Positions 57,257-64,000 of a DNA stretch of 64,000 nucleotides are shown in pieces. The position numbers and the translations under genes are program-made. The stretch's first letter is position 1. The number at the start of each line of letters is the position of its first letter. The DNA comes from Lasiodiplodia sp. COLG20 (taxonomy: Eukaryota > Ascomycota > Dothideomycetes > Botryosphaeriales > Botryosphaeriaceae): assembly GCA_009801085.1 (NCBI GenBank), contig VNWV01000001.1, forward strand, positions 2,728,001 through 2,792,000, in the 5' to 3' direction. Under the pieces are notes generated by a model, which saw nothing but the letters and a program-made list of their open reading frames with translations, made no database searches and had not been told where the DNA came from.

Positions 57257-58216
57257 TCAACCGCGAGCCTTGGTCTTGGGAGTGCCGCTCTTGACACGAC
57301 GAGGCTCCGGGCGGTTCAGGTGGCCGGCGGGGATCCAGCTCTCATCGTAGGCCTTGGCGCCAGAAGTGACAGCAGGACCGTCAGCGCCGATAACAGCAAC
57401 CTGGTCAGCCGGGTCGACGACCTTGGAGCCCTGGGAAGAAGTCTTGGCGCGCTCGCCACCCTTGCCACGGCCCTTCTTCTGAGGGAACAGAGTCGTGATC
57501 CAAGTGTTGTAGATGAAGTAGCAGGTGCCGGCGAAAACAGAAGCGAGGACGAAGTAGAGGAAAAGGCTACACATCACGTTAGAAACCAGAGGCGAAATCC
57601 TCAATGCATGGCAGGAAAGGGCTTACATCTGGGGGTCGAAGATGCTGGTGGGCGCCTCGACAATGCTGACAGTCTCGTTGTAGGCCTGAAGGGTGTAGAA
57701 AGCATCCTTGCTGTCCCTGACAACGGCGGCAAGGTTGAGCTTGAGGTCCTGGGGGTGCATCTCGGTCTGGAAGCTGTAGGTCAAGCTGGCGCTGCTTGAG
57801 GCTCCAATGTGGACGTTGTACTTGGAGACAGTCAAGTTGCGCACGGGCTGGCCGGTAGCAGGGTTGAGCAGAGAGCCGCCGATGAACTCGATCGTGACGG
57901 GTTCTTTCTCCTCGTTCTTGAAATCGAGAAGGGCATTGGTGGGGTGGCCATTGACCAGCTTGACGCCGAAAATCTCAGAGTTGGGGAACGAAGCGCTGAC
58001 GGAGACAGCGAGGTTGCCGGCGGCATCAGGACTTGGGACCTCCTCTTCGACCGCATCCTGGAGGAGGAAGTGGTCAGCGACGGAGCTAGCGTGATACGGC
58101 AGGTGCGCCTGATGTCATTTAGAGGGCAATTCGGAAAAACTTACATCGGACGCGGCGAAGGCATTGGTCGCCAGAAGTGACAGGAGGAGCGAGGCCGCGA
58201 GCTTGGGGTACCACAT
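57257..58216 (-). CDS. IRC22: TRAP-alpha/Irc22-type ER membrane protein
   Basis: Relative of the translocon-associated protein alpha subunit, an ER membrane protein near Sec61; Irc22 is the fungal name. Three exons (58145-58216, 57627-58057, 57257-57566) give 270 residues. The signal peptide (MWYPKLAASLLLSLLATNAF, then AASD) is encoded by exon 1. The lumenal beta-domain has NLAVSVSASFPNSEIFGVKL, GHPTNALLDFKNEEKEPVTI, LTYSFQTEMHPQDLKLNLAA and a possible N-glycan at NETVSI. A single TM helix (LFLYFVLASVFAGTCYFIYN) precedes a basic cytosolic tail ending in TPKTKARG. For the first intron I prefer the acceptor at 58058 (87 bp, with a good branch and pyrimidine tract). The acceptor at 58109 would give a 36-bp intron and add 17 in-frame residues. 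Confidence 0.9.
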
Positions 58217-59058
58217 GGTTGCGAGCAAATACCGGGAGACAGATGGGGAGTGCGGAGGAGGGATGGGAAGAGAAGGTCGAGCTCGCGAGAGGACACTTGG
58301 AGTTCGCGGCGAAGCGCGAGCGAGGATGAGCCGTAACGAAGCTTGTCGCGATCGGGCAAGGCGCGTCTGTGGGGTCGAAACGTCCATCCACAGCGCGCGC
58401 CAGCACACTGCTCTACTATAATTTGCCCTCGCACGCTGACGAGCTGCAGCTTGCCGCTGCAGCTGCCCGCCTCGTCCAGCTTGCCAGCGTGCAGTTGCAG
58501 GAACCGCCCCGCCAATCGCGCGCCGGAACTGCACGTCTCTGCGCGCCCCGAAAACGACGCGACGGAATGATGATGACTCCTCCACAGGCAGCTGAAGCCC
58601 CGACGCGGAAAGCTATGGTGACTTACTTAGACAGCGGACGCTGGTACGGTGCATCCGAGCGCTAGCGCCGATTCCGTTTCCATGGGTAGTTGAAGCTATC
58701 GTCCGGACGTGAATGTATAATTTTTAATTCGACATTTCCGTCCGGACGATAGCTTCAGCTACCCACATTATGGAGTGGGCGCCAGGGCGCGCGGTTGAGA
58801 TGTTAGCGGTGCGGCGGCCCTTCCGTGTTTCCAATAATGGACATAGTTGCTGGTGTAACCCGAGACCCTGAGCGTCTAAAAAGGCAGTGGCCTATGTGCG
58901 AGCGTTTCTCAAATGCGCCCGCCCGCCTTCTCTCCCTCACCTGCCATCGTCTTCCACCAGATTCGACGCGCGCGCCTGCTGCCTGGGCATATAGCAGGTG
59001 CTCCTTCTAATTCCACTCAACCCTCTACAACTTCACATCAGCGCACTGTCCGGTCCTC
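58217..59058. promoter_or_regulatory. Divergent region, TRAP-alpha/NYN-CCCH, carrying one 83-bp palindrome
   Basis: 842 bp between divergent start codons. The half next to TRAP-alpha is GC-rich. The palindromic element at 58683-58765 sits about 290 bp upstream of the NYN-CCCH start codon, so it may lie in or near that promoter. Confidence 0.5.
58683..58765. repeat. 83-bp palindromic element, copy 1
   Basis: Left arm TGGGTAGTTGAAGCTATCG then TCCGGACG; right arm CGTCCGGACGATAGCTTCAG then CTACCCA. The arms are complementary for 27 bp with one mismatch. Each arm holds the self-complementary decamer CGTCCGGACG. The centre is AT-rich (TATAATTTTTAATTC). CA flanks it on both sides. Confidence 0.9.
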
Positions 59059-60696
59059 ATGCCCAAGCTACCTATGCCGTTCGACATGTCAGATCAGACC
59101 GCCTCGCCCTCACCCGGGCATGCCTACGTCGATGGTCCCACCGCCGACCTTTGGGGCCGGTATCGCGAAATTCAGCTTGTGGGCAACAAGACAAACAGCT
59201 TGATAGAGGAGCTCCTCTGCCGATACGACGCTCTCAACGAGCAGTTCCGGAAAGAAATCGAAGATCATGACCGCGAGCGCGAATACAACCGCATCGCGCA
59301 GCGAAGCCTCAAGGACATGGAAAACACTATTCTCAACATGAGGGGCAACATGGTCCGTAATGGCGACTTATCACCTACACCACAAGCTGAGATATTTCAG
59401 GATCGAGACGCTTTCGTCTTAGTTCTTATTGACGGCGACGGGCTTATCGTAAGTCTCTTCCCTATCTGTCTATACCGTGTCCGCTTTCCTGACCAGGACC
59501 GTCCAAGTTCAACGACCAACTTTTGTCTGAAGGAGGAAATGGCGGCCAGCGCGCTGCTGGCGCGTTGGAAGAAGGCGTCTACAACTATGTACGCACCCAG
59601 TTCAAGGGAATGCCACCCAACGTAAAGGTGACCGCGCGTGTGTATGCAAATGCCAAAGGCCTAACCGACACTTGCGCCCGCGCCGGCATTGCACCCAAAG
59701 TTGATGTGCAAGATTTCATCGTCGGATTCACAGGCGCCAAGTTTCTCATGGATTTCGTCGACGTTGGATCTGGAAAAGACAGGGCCGATGAAAAGATTGT
59801 CGGTAAGATTTGCTCAGGGTGCTTCTATTGTCATTGGATTTTTTGCTAACGATATGGCTCCAGAACACCTGAAATTGAACCTTTACAGCCCGACCTGCCG
59901 CCACATTATGCTCGGCTGCTCCCACGACAATCGTTATGCTCGCATTTTGGGAGAAATCTCTAATTACGACTACCTGGTTGATAAGATAACCCTGCTGGAA
60001 GGCGTGCCGTTTGGCAGGGAGTTTGCAAGCCTTCCATTCAAGATACAAAAATTTGAAGGCCTGTTTCGCCCCCAGAAAATCAACACGTTCGGCATGGATG
60101 GCCTCCCCAGTCCCTTTCCGCCGCCGGGATTTGGCGTTCTGACAAACAAGGTGACCCCAGTCAAGGTCTCCAGTCCCAGCCCCAGTGTTGCTCCTGCTAC
60201 AACCGCTGGTGCATCTGCTGGTGCATCTGCTGGTTGGGCTAACGTCGCTGCAAAGGCGGCTGCTCTGCCTGTTGCTGGTCCGAAGCAGAATGCTCGCGAT
60301 CCAAACAACATACCTCGTAATCGCAAGGGCCAGCGTATCGATCCTCCTACGAAAAACTATGATAAGGAGGAGACGAACCGCGTCAAGCGTATCAAGATGT
60401 GCAACGTCCATTTTCTGCGCCATGAGTGCCCTTTCGGCAACAACTGCACTCATGTACACGACTACAAGCCCACCAAATCTGAACTGGACACCCTCAAGCT
60501 AGTTGCTCGCATGGCTCCTTGCATTCACGGTACCGGTTGTGATGACCCAAAATGTATCTATGGTCATCGTTGCCCGTTTCCGCCATTCAGCAACAAGAAA
60601 ACAGGCAAGAACTGCATCTTCCTAGACGACTGCAAGTTCCCCATCGAGATGCACAACATGGACATGAATATTGTCCAGTACACCACCATCCGTTAA
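59059..60696 (+). CDS. NYN/PIN-like domain plus tandem CCCH zinc-finger protein
   Basis: Three exons (59059-59448, 59508-59802, 59864-60696) give 505 residues. A coiled coil at about 45-100 (NSLIEELLCRYDALNEQFRK) is followed by a domain that looks like a NYN/PIN ribonuclease fold: FVLVLIDGDGLIF with acidic residues after a beta strand, VTARVYANAKGL, the acidic FVDVGSGKDRADEKIV, and RHIMLGCSHDNRYARIL. After an Ala/Ser/Pro linker come a C-x8-C-x5-C-x3-H finger (CNVHFLRHECPFGNNCTHVH), a second finger C-x5-C-x4-C-x3-H (CIHGTGCDDPKCIYGH), and a Cys pair in CIFLDDC. The nuclease-plus-CCCH layout suggests RNA binding and cleavage, but activity is inferred. Start alternatives at 59059, 59074 and 59086 differ by at most nine residues. 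Palindromic elements lie on both sides. Confidence 0.85.
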
Positions 60697-60917
60697 GGGC
60701 TAGATTTAGGTTCTGGTTTCTGAGCCCCAAATGGGAAATTAAATTGCACATGGGTGGTTTTTATGGATTTACAAGCTCGAATGTTAACGGACCAGCCTTC
60801 GTCAAGTAGTACAATTAGCTGGCAAATTCAACCAAATTTAACATACACATTAACATGGATCTGTTTCTCACGTCGTGGGTTAGTGAAAGCCGTTGTCCGG
60901 ACGATTGTGCTTACAGC

Positions 60918-61138
60918 CCCCTCTCGCAGCCGATGGCTAGCATGAAGAATAGCAGGGGTGTAGAATATAACATAACTATGCCCCAGCTTAGAAAAGTTAA
61001 CATATGTGGGTAGTTGAAGCTATCGTCCGGACGTGTATGTAGAATTTTTAATTCAACATTCTCGTCCGGATGATAGCTTCAACTACCCACAACATGAGAA
61101 AAAAACAAACCCACGCTAGCCATCGGCCGCGAGAGGGG
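60918..61138. repeat. Outer inverted repeat enclosing palindrome copy 2
   Basis: Left arm 60918-60941 and right arm 61115-61138 are reverse complements at 23 of 24 positions (the arm contains GCCGATGGCTAGC). Outside each arm a CCGGAC-type motif is also found in inverted orientation (TTGTCCGGACG at about 60893 and CGTCTGGACAA at 61145), so similarity extends beyond the arms. Copy 2 lies between the arms. Confidence 0.8.
61007..61089. repeat. 83-bp palindromic element, copy 2
   Basis: Left arm TGGGTAGTTGAAGCTATCG then TCCGGACG; right arm CGTCCGGATGATAGCTTCAA then CTACCCA. The palindrome extends two bases further on each side (TG...CA). The centre is GAATTTTTAATTC. Confidence 0.9.
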
Positions 61139-61143
61139 ACTGT

Positions 61144-61222
61144 ACGTCTGGACAACTGTGCCCACGTCCGGATGATTGCTTTTACGTCCGGATGATTCTC
61201 AAACGTCCGGACGATTGCTTAA
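61144..61222. repeat. Tandem array of four ~20-bp CGTCCGGA units
   Basis: ACGTCTGGACAACTGTGCCC, ACGTCCGGATGATTGCTTTT, then ACGTCCGGATGATTCTCAA and ACGTCCGGACGATTGCTTAA, starting at 61144, 61164, 61184 and 61203. The core equals the core of the 83-bp palindromes. A single extra unit lies near 60893. Confidence 0.8.
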
Positions 61223-61238
61223 CAATACTCGACTTGTA

Positions 61239-61321
61239 TACGGCGTTGAAGCTATCGTCCGGACGTATATGTACACTTATTAATTCTACATTCACGTCCG
61301 GATAGCAGCTTCAAATACCCA
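61239..61321. repeat. 83-bp palindromic element, copy 3
   Basis: Left terminus is diverged (TACGGCG) but TTGAAGCTATCGTCCGGACG is intact. Right arm ACGTCCGGATAGCAGCTTCA then AATACCCA. The centre is ACTTATTAATTC. TA flanks it on both sides. Confidence 0.85.
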
Positions 61322-61456
61322 TAAATGTCGAATTTCTATTTACACGTCTGTATTTTCTCTGGAGCATCGCCCCAGTCGTTCAATGATGAATACTCGACTC
61401 AACGTTGCGACGCCGCGCAAGAGGATCTAAATGCGGGAATGAAAGACGAGCGGGGT

Positions 61457-62171
61457 CTACTGCTGGCTCTGCAGCTTGCGAGCCCTGTCGGACGCGATCT
61501 GACACATTGCCTGAAAACAGTTAGCCACCCAAGCCCGATTGTTGCGCTGTGCGGGCTTGTACCTTGATGGCTTCGAGCCTCTCTGCTTTCATATCCCCTC
61601 TCTCGATCCTCTCCGTCATGTTTTTGAAGATCTCGGGTCTGCTACGACCATTGACAAAAACACTGTCTGTAATTTAGCAACAGGTGTCTTCACCCCCACT
61701 CTTGCCCCGCACTTACACATATCTGAGACCGGGGAATTTCTTCTCATATTCCTCGTTCAGCCTCTTTAATTCAGCTGCCTCAGCCTCGGCTCCAGGGCCA
61801 GCCTTGTTCAGATTGGCCTGCTCGGCCCTGCTCTGTGCGCTCTCGACCTTCTTCTCGCCAAGGCGAGGATGAGCGCCCAGGATCTGCTCCAACCACGCCG
61901 TGTCGCTGGTGCTGGGGCTCTCGGCGAGCTCAGTCAACTGGACCCCAACGGCAGCAATCAAATCGTCATAGGAAGCAAACTGCGTGCCGCTGAGCACAGG
62001 CAGCGCGAGGTTGTGCAGCGGCTGCGACGGCTCGAACAGCAAGTCCAGCACATAAGTGCGATCACCGGTAGCCGCGGTGGTAAGCGAGCCGACGGAGGGC
62101 AGATTGAGCGTCGGCGGCGTCGGCGTGGTGCGCTGCGGCCACTCTGGCGTCTGGACGGTCTTGAGATCCAT
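61457..62171 (-). CDS. OHCU decarboxylase (ureide/uric acid pathway)
   Basis: 2-oxo-4-hydroxy-4-carboxy-5-ureidoimidazoline decarboxylase, the step that yields S-allantoin after urate oxidase and HIU hydrolase. Three exons (61717-62171, 61563-61662, 61457-61510) give 202 residues. Family motifs are LDLLFEPSQPLHNLALPVLS, FASYDDLIAAVGVQL, and the catalytic region ILGAHPRLGEKK with the conserved His and Pro. LNEEYEKKFPGLRYVVFVNG, RSRPEIFKNM, then AMCQIASDRARKLQSQQ complete it. I see no canonical C-terminal SKL peroxisome signal. Upstream in-frame sequence to 62255 exists, but the Met at 62171 fits the family better. Confidence 0.93.
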
Positions 62172-63227
62172 GGCGGGGTTGCGTTTGAGGGTGCACACAA
62201 GCAGCAATACGGAGTACCAAGGGGATCCTGACCACGGACGGAGTATTTTGAGCACAGCGGGGCGTCGTGGGAATTGCTTGTTGCGATGTACGAGTACGTC
62301 AGACGTGGGCAGTGATAGGCCATGTCCCTCGGGTAGGCGATCGGCCTAGGCTCCCCGCCAGGCCCGATGTTGCACGGCGCTGCGCGCTGGGCCCATTTTT
62401 GTCGCTCGTCCGTACCCACTCTGGCGCAACGGGGATCCCGGAGCCATTGGACGCATCGGCGGCCGTTCCTGAAAATCAGAACTCAGCTCGCATGGCTCAG
62501 ATCGGAAGCGGCACACACAGGTGGAGACGCGCGCTGCGTGGCGCGGGGACAGTCGATTCGCGCAGTGGCCGGCCATTGGCCGGGCTGCCGTCGTCGCCGG
62601 CCATGTGCAAGGGACGGTCGTGTTGGGGAGCGCCGACATGGGTGTGCGACACAGCTCCGAGCATCTCTGTCTTGCGCCCCTCCTGGCCCGGCCGACTTCC
62701 GCAGCCACGCGGGCGACAAAGTCTGGGAGACTATCGCCTGGACTGCGCTTGTGGCTGTTCGGGAAATTTCCACAGGCACGCGTGCCCTATCATCGGTGCA
62801 CGTCAACCGGGGGGGAATGGGAAAGAGAAAGAAGCGGGTTTCCAGTGATCGGCAAGCGTGACGCCGGACCCGCGCTGCCAGCCCGCCGCGTCGGTCGCGC
62901 GCTGGGTGCTGGAGTCAGGGTAGATGCTGCAGGTCCTCGCAACGTCTGCGCCGCCCAACCTTCGCGTCCCCTCCCACAAATCAATCCAATTCACCTCCGC
63001 TTCCCTCAAATACCTCTCCATGACCGGCGGTCGCCGCGCGCCCACCGACGGATGCGTGTCCCAGCACCAGGCCAAGCTTCAATGATCAGCCCTATCCCGT
63101 CTGAACCCCTGAGGGCCCGAAGATAGCGCGCCCTTGCCTGACGTGCCACACTCGACCTCAAGCTTAGCTTCCGTCGACTCCCTCCCGTGCTGTCGCACAA
63201 CAACGCAAGCAGCGCGCCCGCGCCGCC
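62172..63227. promoter_or_regulatory. Divergent region, OHCU decarboxylase/ADF-H protein
   Basis: 1.06 kb between divergent start codons, GC-rich, with overlapping chance frames on both strands. No repeat or RNA gene noted. Confidence 0.5.
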
Positions 63228-64000
63228 ATGTCGTTGAATGGCCTTGACGATGCTCCCGTCACCGAAGCATATCAATCCGCTCTGACCGAGGCGGGCGGCT
63301 GGTAAGCCTTCCGCGCCTGTCCCGCATATGCGCAGGGGTGGTGACGATATATCTGACATCCTACAGGTTCTTGCTGAAGTATGCGTCCAGAGACGCCGTC
63401 GAGATATTCAACTTTGGCTCTGGTGGCCTGAGTGAAGCACGCGCAGCCCTGCTCGACTACGACGAGAAATCCCCGCTGTACGGTTTCCTGCTATTCAGGC
63501 GCCGCAAGGTCCTACTCAAATACGTGCCCGAAGGCACCTCGCGATTGCTACAAGGTGCGCCGAAATTTTCCGCGCCGATAGACCATTTGAGCCGTGCCGA
63601 AACTGACACTGTAGCATCTGTTTATAGCTCGCGTCACCGTTCACTTTACCGAAATCGAAGAGAAGTTCACGCCGCACGACTCCGTCTTCAGCTTCACAAC
63701 CCCACAAGAGCTTTCCGACCATGCCCTTTCAGCAGCAAACTCGCTGCACACGGCCGCCCCGTCTACAAGCGCGTCATCCACGAGCTCCAAGAAAAAGTTG
63801 GATGGAATAGATGAGGACGCGGAGGAAAGCCAGGGAACGAGCGGGAAGGGCGAGGGTGCTGCATTGGAACGGACGGAGACAGTGGCATCAGCAGCAAAGG
63901 TGGAAGCAGCGCCCGATACGGCTTCAATAAGGTCCCGTCCATTCTCGCCTACCGGATACGAAGAGAGGCGGCCCGAGACGCCAGGAACGTCTGGGGGCGA
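63228..64000 (+). CDS. ADF-homology (cofilin-like) actin-binding protein, 3' partial
   Basis: Runs off the window end. Three visible exons (63228-63301, 63367-63554, 63628 onwards) join in phase. The ADF-H domain occupies about residues 5-125: WFLLKYASRDAVEIFNFGSG, LLDYDEKSPLYGFLLFRRRK, LLKYVPEGTSRLLQARVTVH, FTEIEEKFTPHDSVFSFTTP. The pattern is closer to coactosin/Abp1-type ADF-H than to cofilin itself. A Ser/Thr/Glu/Pro-rich disordered region follows, as in Abp1-like or other multidomain actin regulators. The remaining domains are outside the window, so the exact family member is open. Confidence 0.85.

Larger units (their letters stand above)
60697..61456. other. Repeat-rich intergenic region
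   Basis: Between the NYN-CCCH stop and the OHCU decarboxylase stop. AT-rich background with two 83-bp palindromes, an enclosing inverted repeat and a tandem array of about 20-bp units, listed separately. No gene seen. Confidence 0.75.

Noticed and set aside
58109..58144. 36-bp intron in the TRAP-alpha/Irc22 gene
   Set aside because: Too short for typical ascomycete introns; an in-frame acceptor at 58058 with branch site and pyrimidine tract is preferred.
1..64000. CRISPR array, prokaryotic operons or phage genes
   Set aside because: Introns, eukaryotic families and a tRNA with a nuclear-type intron show this is fungal nuclear DNA; the tandem array at 61144 has no spacer structure.

Overview
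The window is nuclear DNA of a filamentous ascomycete (Pezizomycotina). The genes carry many short introns of about 47-100 bp, mostly GT-AG. Gene content is typical of filamentous ascomycetes: a SfaD-type G-beta, a PhnA-type phosducin-like protein, a fungal CofD-like protein, a DUF4211 protein, Shg1, Irc22/TRAP-alpha and Vac8. A class such as Dothideomycetes is possible but I cannot prove it. It reads as core chromosome: mostly single-copy housekeeping genes, no transposase, no secondary-metabolite backbone gene. I rebuilt gene models by joining frames across splice sites and checking phase exon by exon.

Layout. 0.2-6.2 kb: Ase1 spindle-midzone bundler and importin alpha (both minus). 6.8-10.2 kb: Pot1 telomere protein and a small four-helix membrane protein (plus). 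10.4-12.8 kb: CofD-like protein and a small complex I-type subunit (minus). 13.1-15.2 kb: Shg1 with a very long RS/RD tail. 16.0-17.7 kb: an unrecognised Pro/Ser-rich protein (minus). 19.5-24.4 kb: translin, Gpi11/PIG-F and Pol III subunit Rpc4 (plus). 25.1 kb: intron-containing elongator tRNA-Met. 25.8-30.3 kb: NmrA-like oxidoreductase, aldo/keto reductase and a mucin-like membrane protein (minus). 31.2-31.7 kb: ribosomal protein uS14. 32.7-33.2 kb: a tentative small gene. 33.9-38.8 kb: DUF4211 nuclear protein and ADAL-type deaminase (minus). 39.5-43.3 kb: G-beta followed by phosducin-like protein (plus). 43.3-46.1 kb: gene-poor. 46.1-49.9 kb: an 84-residue membrane protein and a protein kinase (minus). 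51.5-56.8 kb: Vac8 and an MFS transporter (plus). 57.3-58.2 kb: TRAP-alpha/Irc22 (minus). 59.1-60.7 kb: a protein joining a NYN/PIN-like domain to CCCH zinc fingers. 61.5-62.2 kb: OHCU decarboxylase (minus). 63.2 kb to the end: an ADF-homology protein cut by the window edge.

The most unusual signal is not a gene. A family of 83-bp palindromic elements with a CGTCCGGACG core in each arm occurs four times (50652, 58683, 61007, 61239), all of exactly the same length. Three copies bracket the NYN-CCCH gene. The copy at 61007 lies inside a larger inverted repeat, and the copy at 61239 follows a tandem array of about 20-bp units sharing the core. This looks like an uncatalogued MITE-like or hairpin-forming family.

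Genes that work together: G-beta and its phosducin-like cochaperone are direct neighbours. Several pairs share divergent upstream regions (importin alpha/Pot1, complex I-type subunit/Shg1, ADAL/G-beta, kinase/Vac8, TRAP-alpha/NYN-CCCH, OHCU decarboxylase/ADF-H).
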